Shown here piece by piece: positions 45,014 to 53,933 of a stretch of 64,000 bases of DNA (position 1 is its first letter; every line of letters begins with the position of its first letter). A program made the position numbers and the translations under genes. The stretch spans positions 124,001 through 188,000 of the forward strand of contig NZ_JAAVUY010000004.1 of NCBI RefSeq assembly GCF_018449695.1. The letters run 5' to 3'. This DNA comes from Bradyrhizobium sp. dw_411. Its GTDB lineage: Bacteria > Pseudomonadota > Alphaproteobacteria > Rhizobiales > Xanthobacteraceae. The notes below the pieces were generated by a model that had not been told where the DNA came from, searched no databases, and worked only from the letters and a program-made list of their open reading frames with translations.

Positions 45014-46048
45014 ATGGAATTCCGCAATCTCGGCAAATCAGGACTCAAGGTCCCTGTCCTGAGTTTCGGCACCGGCACGTTCGGTGGCCAAGGGCCGCTG
45101 TTCTCCGCTTGGGGCAACAGCGGCGTCGAAGAAGCGCGGCGTCTCATCGACATCTGCGTTGAAGCCGGAGCCAACCTGTTTGACAGCGCCGACGTCTACT
45201 CCAACGGCGCCGCAGAAGAGGTTCTGGGCGCCGCGATCAAGGGCCGCCGCAACGAAGTGTTGATCTCGACCAAGACCAGTCTGCCGATGGGGGATGGCCC
45301 CAGCGATGCGGGCTCGTCGCGTTCGCGCCTGCTGCATGCGGTCGAGGCATCTTTGAAGCGGCTCGGCACCGACCATATCGATCTTCTCCAGCTTCACGCC
45401 TTCGATGCTCACACTCCGGTCGACGAAGTGCTCTACACGCTCGACCTCCTCGTGCGCGACGGCAAGGTGCGTTACATCGGCGCGTCCAACTTCTCCGGTT
45501 GGCACCTCATGAAATCGCTCGCGATCGCCGAGCGGCACGGCTGGCCCCGCCACGTCGCGCACCAGGTCTATTACTCGCTGGTCGGCCGCGACTACGAGTG
45601 GGAGTTGATGCCGCTCGGCCTCGACCAGGGCGTCGGCGGTTTGATCTGGAGTCCGCTCGGTTGGGGCCGCCTCACTGGCAAAATCAGACGTGGCCAGCCA
45701 TTGCCTGAAAACAGCCGGCTGCACGACACCGCTCAATGGGGACCGCCCGTCGAGGAGGAGAGACTCTATCGGATCGTGGATGCGCTGGACGCGGTGGCTG
45801 TCGAAACCGGCAAAAGCGTTCCGCAAATCGCCATCGCGTGGCTGCTCTCGCGGCCGACCGTCGCATCGGTCATCATCGGTGCGCGCAATGAAGCCCAACT
45901 TCGCGACAATCTTGGCGCGGTGGGCTGGTTGCTGAGCCCGGAGCAGATTCAACGGCTCGATACCGCCAGTAACGTGATGCCGGCCTATCCCTATTATCCG
46001 TATCGCACGCAGGAGGGTTTCAGCCGACTCAACCCGCCGCCGGTTTAG
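45014..46048 (+). CDS. Aldo/keto reductase
   Basis: A 344-residue NADPH-dependent oxidoreductase of the AKR superfamily. The tetrad is visible: Asp and Tyr in FDSADVYSNG, Lys in VLISTKTSL and His in LLQLHAFD. SNFSGWHLMKS and the cofactor-binding VIIGARNEAQLRDNLGA are conserved. It begins 20 bases after the MFS gene with a strong ribosome-binding site (agggagaag). Together with the LysR and MFS genes it may form a detoxification unit for reactive aldehydes or quinones. Confidence 0.92.
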   Translation: MEFRNLGKSGLKVPVLSFGTGTFGGQGPLFSAWGNSGVEEARRLIDICVEAGANLFDSADVYSNGAAEEVLGAAIKGRRNEVLISTKTSLPMGDGPSDAGSSRSRLLHAVEASLKRLGTDHIDLLQLHAFDAHTPVDEVLYTLDLLVRDGKVRYIGASNFSGWHLMKSLAIAERHGWPRHVAHQVYYSLVGRDYEWELMPLGLDQGVGGLIWSPLGWGRLTGKIRRGQPLPENSRLHDTAQWGPPVEEERLYRIVDALDAVAVETGKSVPQIAIAWLLSRPTVASVIIGARNEAQLRDNLGAVGWLLSPEQIQRLDTASNVMPAYPYYPYRTQEGFSRLNPPPV

Positions 46049-46194
46049 GAAATCGCAGCGGCAACGCCCAGCTTTGAGAGCTGGGAGATTAGGCGCCTCT
46101 CAGAACCGCCGCGTGCGTGGACGAATGATGGCGCTGACTCGCCAATTAACTTGTCAATGCGCCTGCCGTCGGCAGAGCGACCATCTTGAACGGA

Positions 46195-47085
46195 TCAATA
46201 GCGCTCACGAATCAAGTCGATCAGCGCACGCAGCCCGGCAGGCACATGCCGGCGCCCTGAATAATACAGACACAAACCAGGGAAAGGTGGTGTCCAATCC
46301 TCGAGCACGCGCACCAACGCGCCGTTCGCCAGATCGGGGCCGGCGTTCCATTCGCTGAGATAGGCGAGACCGACACCGGCGCGTGCCGCGTCCAGCATCA
46401 GGTGCGGTTCGTCGAGGATAAGCGGGCCGTTCACGTCGATCTCAATCTCCTCACCGTGCCGCTCGAACTCCCAATGATAGATGGCGCCGCTCGGCAACCG
46501 CATCCGGATGCAGCGATGCTGCAGGAGGTCCGCGGGCGTGTGAGGCTGCTGGTGGCTCTCGAAATAGACCGGGGATCCCACAACTGCGAAACGCAACTTG
46601 GGGCCGACCGGCACGGCGATCATGTCCTGCGGCACCAGTTCGGCCAAGCGAAAGCCCGCATCGAAGCCATCGACGACGATATCGATCAGCCGGTTCTCGG
46701 TGACGATGTCCACCGTCACGTCGGGATAGCGACGCAGATACTCGAGAATGATCGGCTCCATCATCTGCCGTGCGGCACCCGTCGATGTGTTGAGGCGCAG
46801 CGTACCGGCGGGCGTGTCGCGATGGCTCCCCGCCTGTTCCATCGCATCGCGAATCTGGCTGAGCGCTGGGGCCACGCCGGCAACGAATTGCTCTCCAGCT
46901 TGCGTGAGAGAAACGCTTCGCGTGGTGCGGTGGAACAACCGCACGCCGAGCTTCGCCTCTAGCGCCGCGACGGCATGGCTGAGCGCCGAACGCGACATGT
47001 CGAGCTCGATCGCGGCCGTCCGAAAGCCACGGTGGCGCGCCACCGCCAGCACAGCGTCAAGTTCGACCAGTCCCGATGCCCTCAT
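46195..47085 (-). CDS. LysR-family transcriptional regulator
   Basis: A 296-residue LysR regulator. The HTH reads AVARHRGFRTAAIELDMSRSALSHAVAALEAKLGVRLFHRTTRSVSLT in order; the effector domain has LRLNTSTGAARQMMEPIILEYLRRYPDV. The C-terminal LCLYYSGRRHVPAGLRALIDLIRE is typical of the group. It is divergent from an aldehyde dehydrogenase (105-base gap), its likely target. It converges with the aldo/keto reductase gene. Confidence 0.92.
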   Translation of the reverse strand: MRASGLVELDAVLAVARHRGFRTAAIELDMSRSALSHAVAALEAKLGVRLFHRTTRSVSLTQAGEQFVAGVAPALSQIRDAMEQAGSHRDTPAGTLRLNTSTGAARQMMEPIILEYLRRYPDVTVDIVTENRLIDIVVDGFDAGFRLAELVPQDMIAVPVGPKLRFAVVGSPVYFESHQQPHTPADLLQHRCIRMRLPSGAIYHWEFERHGEEIEIDVNGPLILDEPHLMLDAARAGVGLAYLSEWNAGPDLANGALVRVLEDWTPPFPGLCLYYSGRRHVPAGLRALIDLIRERY

Positions 47086-47190
47086 TGTCCTGATCCTTGC
47101 ACCAGTTCATGCCGCTTTATACAGCTTATCTGAGCAATTGGCACCGCTATCTCCCGGAGAGTCCACCTTTTGTGCCCCGGGAGTGCCAAC

Positions 47191-48615
47191 ATGCACATCA
47201 TCGACAAGGTCTATATCGACGGCGCGTTCGTCACCCCGCACGGGACGGATTGGTTCGATCTTCACAACCCGGCGACCGCGCGGGTCATCGGCCGGGTTCG
47301 GCTCGCCGATGCGGAGGACGCCCGCGTGGCGATCGCGGCCGCAAAGGTGGCTTTCCCCGCCTTCTCCCGCACGAGCAAGATCGAGCGGATCGCCCTGCTC
47401 CGCCGCATGCACGACGCCTTAAAGGCGAGACGCGACGATCTGCTGGAGGCGATCATCGAGGAATATGGCGCACCCACGGCGCGAGTGGCGTTCATGGCCG
47501 ATCATCCGGCGAACGTCCTGCTCGATGCGGCGTGTGTGCTGGAGCAATATGATTTCGTCCGTCGCATCGGCACCGCGGAGGTGGTGATGGAGCCGCTCGG
47601 CGTCGCTGGGCTCATTACACCCTGGAACAGCAACGCAGGTTTCATCTGCGGCAAGCTCGCAGCGGCGATCGCCGCAGGCTGCACGGCGGTTATCAAGCCG
47701 AGCGAGATGAGCGCGATGCAGACGCAGATCGTAACCGAAGCGCTGCATGACGCAGGTTTGCCAAACGGGGTCTTCAACATCGTCACTGGCCGCGGCGAGG
47801 TGGTCGGCGCGGAGATCAGCAGCCACCCGGACGTGGCGAAGATCTCGTTCACCGGCTCGACCGCGGTGGGAAAAGCAATCCTGCGCGCCGGCGCGGAAAC
47901 GATGAAGAGGGTTACGCTCGAACTCGGCGGCAAGTCGCCGAGCGTCATCCTGGACGACGCAGACTTCACACAGGCGATCCCGCTCGCCGTCGGCGTCGGC
48001 TTCGGCAACAGTGGACAAGCCTGTATCGCCGGCACCCGCATTCTCGTGCCCCGGAGCCGCCTGGCGGAATTCGAGGCGCTGGCGAAGGCGGCGGTCGAGA
48101 ATGTCAGGGTCGGCGATCCCCGCGATCCGACAACCGCGGTCGGTCCGATGGTCAGCCAAAAGCAATGGGACCGCGTACAGCGCTATATTTGCATCGGCAT
48201 CGAGGAAGGCGCGACGCTGCTCGCCGGCGGCCCCGGAAAGCCGGATGGACTCGCTGGCTGGTTTGTACGGCCGACCCTGTTCACCGACGTACGCAATGAC
48301 ATGACCATCGCGCGCGAGGAGATTTTCGGCCCGGTGCTGTCGATCATCGCCTATGCCGACGAAGCGGAGGCGATCGCCATCGCCAACGACACCGTCTACG
48401 GCCTGCAAGCCTACGTGATGTCGACCGATGAGGATCGGGCGCGACGGGTGGCAAGCCGGATCGTCGCCGGCCGCGTGCTGATCAATACCTATGCGCACGA
48501 GCCGATGGCGCCTTTTGGCGGATTCAAGCAGTCCGGGATCGGACGCGAATACGGCACATTCGGACTGGAGGCGTTTCTCGAACCCAAATCCCTTCTCGGC
48601 CTGCACGCAGCCTAA
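47191..48615 (+). CDS. Aldehyde dehydrogenase family protein
   Basis: A 474-residue NAD(P)-dependent aldehyde dehydrogenase. The catalytic Cys is in GNSGQACIAGTRI and the general-base Glu in VTLELGGKSPSVI. NAD contacts are FTGSTAVGKAI and VIKPSEMSAMQTQ. EEIFGPVLSIIAY closes the core. I chose ATG 47191 with cgggag upstream. Placed beside a LysR regulator and near an aldo/keto reductase, it fits an aldehyde-handling cluster. Substrate not identifiable. Confidence 0.93.
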   Translation: MHIIDKVYIDGAFVTPHGTDWFDLHNPATARVIGRVRLADAEDARVAIAAAKVAFPAFSRTSKIERIALLRRMHDALKARRDDLLEAIIEEYGAPTARVAFMADHPANVLLDAACVLEQYDFVRRIGTAEVVMEPLGVAGLITPWNSNAGFICGKLAAAIAAGCTAVIKPSEMSAMQTQIVTEALHDAGLPNGVFNIVTGRGEVVGAEISSHPDVAKISFTGSTAVGKAILRAGAETMKRVTLELGGKSPSVILDDADFTQAIPLAVGVGFGNSGQACIAGTRILVPRSRLAEFEALAKAAVENVRVGDPRDPTTAVGPMVSQKQWDRVQRYICIGIEEGATLLAGGPGKPDGLAGWFVRPTLFTDVRNDMTIAREEIFGPVLSIIAYADEAEAIAIANDTVYGLQAYVMSTDEDRARRVASRIVAGRVLINTYAHEPMAPFGGFKQSGIGREYGTFGLEAFLEPKSLLGLHAA

Positions 48616-48851
48616 TCGGGAAGGCTGGCAGGTCCGCCGATCGGCATTCACCTATCTATCGCGCCCTCAGTCATAAGCGCTCGCACGTATGGCCTTTGCC
48701 AATCGCATTGACATCCCCATCGTCTCGAAGACGGTCGAGGTGCGGGTTTGACGACATCCTGGAACACAAAAAATTCTGGGCGCATGTCACATAGGCAGGC
48801 CTTATCTCGTCATGCTGTCGAGTCCAACCGAAGAGGGAGCCTCGACACAAC

Positions 48852-49240
48852 ATGGGCGTTGAGAAGACGTTATTGGTGCAGTCAGGGCCAGGGCACGCCC
48901 TGCAAACGACGTCATGGGATCATACCGGGCCGAGCTGGCAGAGCCGAGTCATCGTTGGTCTGCTGCGGCTTCTCCCTATCAAGAAGCGGATGGCGTCGGC
49001 CACTGCGGTGCAAGAGCATGTGCGCAGATTGGCATTGCGACCAGCCTCCTTCGAACCGACCGGTCTGGGCCGCGGCGTCGAGGTCACCAGGAAGGACGTG
49101 GCGGGATGGCCCGTCTACCATACGGCGCCGTCCGGGCGTTCAGACGTTGGCAACATCGTGGTGTTCCTGCACGGCGGCGGATACATCAAGGAGATCGTTC
49201 GTGCCCATTGGCGCTTCGTCGGTTATCTGACCCGCAGTGC
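48852..49240 (+). pseudogene. Truncated alpha/beta hydrolase (N-terminal fragment)
   Basis: From ATG 48852 about 130 residues match the start of an esterase/lipase of the alpha/beta-hydrolase fold: basic N-terminus, then VYHTAPSG, the HGGG oxyanion block in VFLHGGGYIKEIV and HWRFVGYLTR. The nucleophile elbow, Asp and His are missing. After about 49240 the sequence switches to receiver-domain DNA in another frame. The frame itself continues to 49316 as nonsense (RRFGFCRAAA). This is a recombination or deletion scar. Confidence 0.8.
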
Positions 49241-49498
49241 GCATCGGCGCTTCGGGTTCTGCAGAGCCGCCGCGATATCGCCCTGCTCTTCACCGACATC
49301 GTCATGCCCGACATGAACGGTCGGCAACTGGCTGAAGAGGCCTTGAAGCTGCATCCCGGCATGCCCGTCCTATTCACGACGGGATATACGCGGAACGCCA
49401 TCGTCCACAACGGAGTGCTGGACCCCGGGGTCAACTTCCTTGCCAAGCCCTATACGCTCGATCAGCTGGCGCACAAGATCCGAGAAGTTTTGTCTTAA
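49241..49498 (+). pseudogene. Response-regulator receiver remnant (C-terminal fragment)
   Basis: About 85 codons encode the rear part of a receiver domain: ALRVLQSRRDIALLFTDIVMP (phospho-acceptor Asp), GRQLAEEALKLHPGMPVLFTTGYT and the Lys in NFLAKPYTLDQLAHKIREVL. This type forms the C-terminus of hybrid histidine kinases in Bradyrhizobium-like genomes. The upstream kinase is absent, replaced by the truncated hydrolase. Without its own start or beta1 strand it cannot fold as a full domain. Confidence 0.8.
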
Positions 49499-49652
49499 GC
49501 GAGCAGCGCCAGCTCTTGGCGGGCTGTCCGTATGTTGGTCACGCGCATGCTTCCGCGTCTTGACCGGCGCGATGTTCCTCGTTTGTTTCTAACAAGTCCA
49601 GCTTGGATTCCCGGGCATCGCAAGCCCGCCCAACCGAGACGCCGCTCCACTC

Positions 49653-49904
49653 TTAATCGGCCGAGCGAAGCCGCCGCATGGTGAACTCGATGCCGCCGTT
49701 CGGCAGTTCGCGCCAGCTCTCGACCTCGGTCATGTAGGCGGCTTTCGGATAGGCAGTCAGGAAGTCGCGCGCCCGCTTGCGCGCTTCGACGCGCGGCAAC
49801 GCAAAGGTCTCGCGGATGAACCCGTCCTCGGCCGATCTGGCAGGTGATTTCGCTGGGCGGCGGGCGGCCATCCGGTCTGCCAGATCGCGCGGGCGATTGG
49901 CCAT
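49653..49904 (-). CDS. Small basic protein divergent from ku
   Basis: An 83-residue protein starting at ATG 49904 with a strong ribosome-binding site (gggaggcg). The N-terminus is Arg/Ala-rich (ANRPRDLADRMAARRPAKS) and the C-terminus reads as a small fold (ARDFLTAYPKAAYMTEVESWRELPNGGIEFTMRRL). I recognise no named family. It is divergent from ku with 111 bases between starts, which may mean shared control. The frame extends upstream through ku as antisense, but the internal ATG is clearly better. Confidence 0.72.
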   Translation of the reverse strand: MANRPRDLADRMAARRPAKSPARSAEDGFIRETFALPRVEARKRARDFLTAYPKAAYMTEVESWRELPNGGIEFTMRRLRSAD

Positions 49905-50015
49905 ATAGCGCCTCCCACACAAAAACGACAGGCTGGATATAGGCCTTCCGGGAACGAATCCGAGATGGTGGGCTTGAATCCCGGTTCTGTTGCGTTCCAC
50001 TGTCCGGAGTACGTT

Positions 50016-50948
50016 ATGGCCCCGCGCGCCAACTGGAAGGGCTTTTTGCGCCTTTCCCTCGTCACCTGCCCGGTCGCGCTGTTTCCGGCCACCTCCGATT
50101 CCGAAAAGATCAGCTTCAACCAGATCAACCGGGCGACCGGCCATCGCATCAAATATCTGAAGGTCGATGCCGACAGCGGCGAGGAGGTCGAGTCCTCCGA
50201 CATCGTCAAGGGCTACAAGGTCGACACCGACACCTACATCGAGGTCTCCAAGGACGACCTGGACAACATCGCGCTGGAATCCACCCGCACCATCGACATC
50301 GACCAGTTCGTCCCGAAATCGGAAATCGACGACCTCTATCTGGTGCGGCCCTATTTCATCGTGCCCGACGGCAAGGTCGGTCACGACGCCTATGCCGTGA
50401 TCCGCGAAACCATCCGAACGCTCGACAAGGTGGCGCTTGCCCGCGTCGTGCTGACCAGTCGCGAACACGTCATCGCATTGGAAGCGCGCGACAACGGCTT
50501 AATGGGCATGCTGCTGCGCTACCCTTACGAGGTGCGCGATACAGCGGAATATTTCGACGACATCCAGGAGGTGAAGATCACCAAGGACATGCTGGATCTC
50601 GCCAAGCATATCGTGGAGCAGAAATCCGGCCATTTTGATCCCGACAGTTTCGAGGATCACTACGAGGCGGCGCTGACCGAGCTGATCAATCAGAAGCGCA
50701 ATGGCAAGACCATCGCGGCCAAGCCGCGCCCGCGCGGCGAGAACGTGGTCGACCTGATGGATGCGCTGAAGCGAAGCATCTCCGCCGACACAAAGACGGC
50801 GCCTCCGACCACAACAAAGAAGCCCCGCAAAGCGGCATCCGGTCAGAAGGAAATGCTGCTGCCGATCAGCGGCAAGCGAGCGGCGAAGGAGACGAGCAAA
50901 CGCACCGTAACGTCCACAGCCCCGACTCGTGGACGCAAACGGGCGTGA
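50016..50948 (+). CDS. ku: Non-homologous end-joining protein Ku
   Basis: A 310-residue bacterial Ku that binds double-strand DNA ends and recruits LigD. The core has RANWKGFLRLSLVTCPVALFPA, INRATGHRIKYLKVDADSGEEV and KGYKVD in order, then LYLVRPYFIVPDGKVGHDAYAVI and ARVVLTSREHVIALEARDNGL. The C-terminus is Lys/Thr/Pro-rich (TTTKKPRKAASGQ), as in the DNA-binding tails of the family. I chose ATG 50016; the longer frame from 49965 lacks similarity. No ligD lies in the window; alphaproteobacteria often have several ku copies. Confidence 0.95.
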   Translation: MAPRANWKGFLRLSLVTCPVALFPATSDSEKISFNQINRATGHRIKYLKVDADSGEEVESSDIVKGYKVDTDTYIEVSKDDLDNIALESTRTIDIDQFVPKSEIDDLYLVRPYFIVPDGKVGHDAYAVIRETIRTLDKVALARVVLTSREHVIALEARDNGLMGMLLRYPYEVRDTAEYFDDIQEVKITKDMLDLAKHIVEQKSGHFDPDSFEDHYEAALTELINQKRNGKTIAAKPRPRGENVVDLMDALKRSISADTKTAPPTTTKKPRKAASGQKEMLLPISGKRAAKETSKRTVTSTAPTRGRKRA

Positions 50949-51117
50949 AGCTTGCACGCACCCACGTCCTGACGACGGCTGAGCTGATCCGGCGCAGACC
51001 TATTTCGGAAGGTTGCGGGAGACGGGTTGCCCGAGGACGAATTGCTCACCCCCGCCGAGCAGCATTTGGCCGGGCAGCCGCCCGCGCGACCGCTTCATCA
51101 TCGACGAGATGTTGCGT

Positions 51118-52428
51118 TCACTGGCCCCATGTCGCGAACAGGCCGACCGCCGCGGCCGCCATGACGAGGGTGGCGGCCCAACCGACGATCTTCAGGCCTG
51201 CATGCAGCTTGAAATCACCCATCGCGGCGCGATGGCTGGACAAATGCATCATCAGCGCCATCACAGGGACCGCTACCACACCGTTGATCACGGCGCTCCA
51301 GAACAGCGCCTTGATCGGATCGATCGGGGTGAAGTTCAGCCCTACCCCGATCAGCGTTGCCACAACGATCGTCCCATAGAAGGCTTTCGCCCTGCTGGCC
51401 TTGCGCGCCAGCCCGACGTGCCATCCGAAGGTCTCGCCCACGGCGTAAGCCGAGGACCCCGCCAACACCGGAAGCGCCAGCATCCCTGTTCCTATGATCC
51501 CAAGCGCGAAGACGACAAACGCGAAGGGACCGGCGATCGGGCGCAGCGCCTCTGCCGCCTGCGCGGAAGTCTGGATGTCGGTGACGCCGTGCGCGTTCAA
51601 GGTGGCCGCCGTGGTCAGGATGATGAACAACGCCACAAGGTTGGAAAGACCCATGCCGACGGCGGTATCGATGCGGATTCGGCTGAATTCCGCGGCCGCC
51701 TGTTCGGGCGCGCGCACCAGCGGCTTAGCGTCCGCACGTTCCTTGACCTCCTCCACTTCCTCCTCGGCCTGCCAGAAGAAGAGATACGGGCTGATGGTGG
51801 TGCCAAGCACGGCGACGACGGCCGTCAGATACGGGCCGTTGAAGGTGATATGAGGGACGACCAGATTGTAGCCGACCGTGCCCCAGGGAATCTGCACGAT
51901 GAAGGCGACGCCGACATAGGCGAACAGCGACAGGGTCAACCATTTCAGCACGGAAACGTAGCGCGAGTAGCGCGAGAACACTTCCAGCAACACCGAGATT
52001 AGGCCGAACAGCGCAACATACAGCAGCGCGGGGCCGCCGATCAAAAGCTTCAGCGCCGCCCCCATCGCCCCCAGATCGGCGCCCAGATTGATCACGTTAG
52101 CGATCACCAGCAGGAAGACGATGCCATAGACCACGCCGAGCGGATAGTGCAGCTTCAGGTTTCCGGCAATGCCGCGACCGGTCACCCGGCCGATCCGGGC
52201 GCTGATCTCCTGAATGGCGCACATCAAGGGCCAACTGAACAGCATCACCCAGTTCAGGCTGAAGCCAAACTGCGCACCGATTTGGGAATAGGTCGCGATC
52301 CCGCTCGGATCATCGTCGGATGCGCCCGTGATCAGGCCCGGACCAAGCACCTGCAGCAGCTTCGGCCGCTCCGGCTGCTTGACGGTATCAGCCGGATCCA
52401 GCTCGACAGGGAATTCAGGCGCCGTCAT
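51118..52428 (-). CDS. NRAMP-family divalent metal transporter, non-canonical
   Basis: A 436-residue inner-membrane transporter with about 11 helices. The fold matches NRAMP (GPGLITGASDDDPSGIATYSQIGAQFG in the first helix region; TISPYLFFWQAEEE in helix 6). However, the canonical metal-site DPGN of helix 1 reads DPSG, and the MPH/AxxM of helix 6 reads ISPYLFFW. Known canonical Mn/Fe transporters need those residues, so this belongs to an NRAMP-related subgroup with other substrate (some transport Mg or are uncharacterised). It converges with ku. No metal-regulator site was identified upstream. Confidence 0.88.
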   Translation of the reverse strand: MTAPEFPVELDPADTVKQPERPKLLQVLGPGLITGASDDDPSGIATYSQIGAQFGFSLNWVMLFSWPLMCAIQEISARIGRVTGRGIAGNLKLHYPLGVVYGIVFLLVIANVINLGADLGAMGAALKLLIGGPALLYVALFGLISVLLEVFSRYSRYVSVLKWLTLSLFAYVGVAFIVQIPWGTVGYNLVVPHITFNGPYLTAVVAVLGTTISPYLFFWQAEEEVEEVKERADAKPLVRAPEQAAAEFSRIRIDTAVGMGLSNLVALFIILTTAATLNAHGVTDIQTSAQAAEALRPIAGPFAFVVFALGIIGTGMLALPVLAGSSAYAVGETFGWHVGLARKASRAKAFYGTIVVATLIGVGLNFTPIDPIKALFWSAVINGVVAVPVMALMMHLSSHRAAMGDFKLHAGLKIVGWAATLVMAAAAVGLFATWGQ

Positions 52429-52684
52429 CAGGTCCTCGCATATTTGATCCTTCGCAATACTTGCGCGTGCTTTGATCTTACTATCACCATCTATCTAGCT
52501 GCTTTGTTCGACCCAAGATCAGCCGCCGGGTTTTGATCGTTTAGTCAAGCTGATTCACGGACGAATGGTTGCGCCATCACGACGACGGTCGGCGGCATGG
52601 TCGGAACCTGTACACTGGTTCGATCGATCCGGAGCCTGACAATCCACGTCTGCTAGAAACGTCCGCGCGATCGGAGACACGAAG

Positions 52685-53230
52685 ATGAGCCAAAGCAATG
52701 CCGAAAACTCGCTGCAGCATGAATTGGCGGTCTTCCCCTCTCTGCCTGCCGCGGAACGCGTTTGCCACGCGTTAGTGAAAGCGGGATTTGCTGAGGACGA
52801 TATAAGCCTCTTCGTCCAGGTCCCCATCAAGGACGTCGCACCGTCGACCGGCGACCCGGCGACCGACGACGCCATCGATGTCGGGGGCGTCGCGGGCGCG
52901 GAGATCGGCGGCGCTGCAGGCGGCATCGGAGGATTGTTGGCTGGACTTGGTCTGTTGGCGATACCGGGGGTTGGTCCCATGCTCGCCGTCGGCCCAGTCG
53001 CCGCCGCGTTGACCGGCGCCATCACCGGAAGCGCGCTTGGAGGGGTCGCCGGATCTTTGGTGGGCCTCGGCATTTCGGAAACTGACGCCATCGCCGCCGA
53101 AAAGCACATGAAAGCCGGACGCGCGGTGGTCATCGTCAGTTGCCGGGACCACCGCGACGAGGCGCGTGACGTGTTGCGCGCGACCGGGGCGATCGATATC
53201 GGCAGCCCAACGGCTGCAACAAAGCGCTGA
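52685..53230 (+). CDS. Glycine-zipper stress-type protein
   Basis: A 181-residue protein. The N-terminus is a small alpha-beta domain (AVFPSLPAAERVCHALVKAGFAEDDISLF, in pieces) resembling general-stress-protein 17M. The middle (about residues 72-140) is an extended Gly/Ala zipper (GGAAGGIGGLLAGLGLLAIPG), probably membrane-associated. The C-terminus has an alpha-beta unit (AGRAVVIVSCRDHRDEARDVL). It is comparable to low-temperature-induced or DUF1269-type proteins. Start ATG 52685; the upstream ribosome-binding site is weak (gacacgaag). Function unknown; membrane or osmotic stress is likely from the family only. Confidence 0.78.
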   Translation: MSQSNAENSLQHELAVFPSLPAAERVCHALVKAGFAEDDISLFVQVPIKDVAPSTGDPATDDAIDVGGVAGAEIGGAAGGIGGLLAGLGLLAIPGVGPMLAVGPVAAALTGAITGSALGGVAGSLVGLGISETDAIAAEKHMKAGRAVVIVSCRDHRDEARDVLRATGAIDIGSPTAATKR

Positions 53231-53381
53231 TGGCGATCTCCGGCCCAGAGGCAACAGCCTTGGCACCTGCGTTCGGTTTATGGCTTGGATCGAGGAGATA
53301 GAACCTGGAGCACGCTATCGACCGGGGGCGGCGTCTCGGCTGTCAACCGTCCCCGGCGATCTTGAATATCGGCAATGGCGC

Positions 53382-53903
53382 CTATCCGCGACGCGCCATT
53401 TTCTCGATGCTCTTGGCGAACAGAGGCGTCTCTTCGGCGTTGTGGGCTTCCAGGTCCTTCACCATGGCGGCTTTTGCCTGCTCGATATCAACCTTGTTTT
53501 CCGCCAGAAATTTGTAAAATTCCGGCGTCGCGTGTACGGCGACGCGGTTGAGGAACTCGCAGCGTCCGCCCCCCATGGCCGTCACCTTCAATTCCCATGT
53601 AATGCGCGACGTCGTGCGACCGCCTTGCGGAGTGAGAACGTCGCTGATCGAGACGACGCGGCAATGGTCTTTTTTTGAGACGTCTTCATTGTAGTGCGAG
53701 ATGATGAGATTACCGACCTTTTCCACGTTGATCGAGACACGCTTGCCGGCTGTATCCGTGCTTGCGCCGGCTGCAATGTGTGCCTTGGAGCACCGTTTGT
53801 ATTCATCGTCGGCGAGCGTGAAAACCCACGTGGTAAGATCCAGGGCCTCGATCGGGGTATTGATCGTGGCCTTGTATTCGGATTCGGCGAGAAGTTCAGA
53901 CAT
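53382..53903 (-). CDS. SRPBCC-like hypothetical protein
   Basis: A 173-residue protein without signal or membrane segments. YKATINTPIEALDLTTWVF, VGNLIISHYNEDVSKKD, ITWELKVTAMGGGRCEFLNRV and a long C-terminal helix (YKFLAENKVDIEQAKAAMVKDL) fit a START/SRPBCC lipid-binding fold. The ATG at 53903 has aaaggagcaag upstream. It lies 30 bases downstream of the alpha/beta hydrolase on the same strand and may be co-transcribed. Role unknown. Confidence 0.7.
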   Translation of the reverse strand: MSELLAESEYKATINTPIEALDLTTWVFTLADDEYKRCSKAHIAAGASTDTAGKRVSINVEKVGNLIISHYNEDVSKKDHCRVVSISDVLTPQGGRTTSRITWELKVTAMGGGRCEFLNRVAVHATPEFYKFLAENKVDIEQAKAAMVKDLEAHNAEETPLFAKSIEKMARRG

Positions 53904-53933
53904 CGTTCTTGCTCCTTTAGGTTGATTGAAAAT

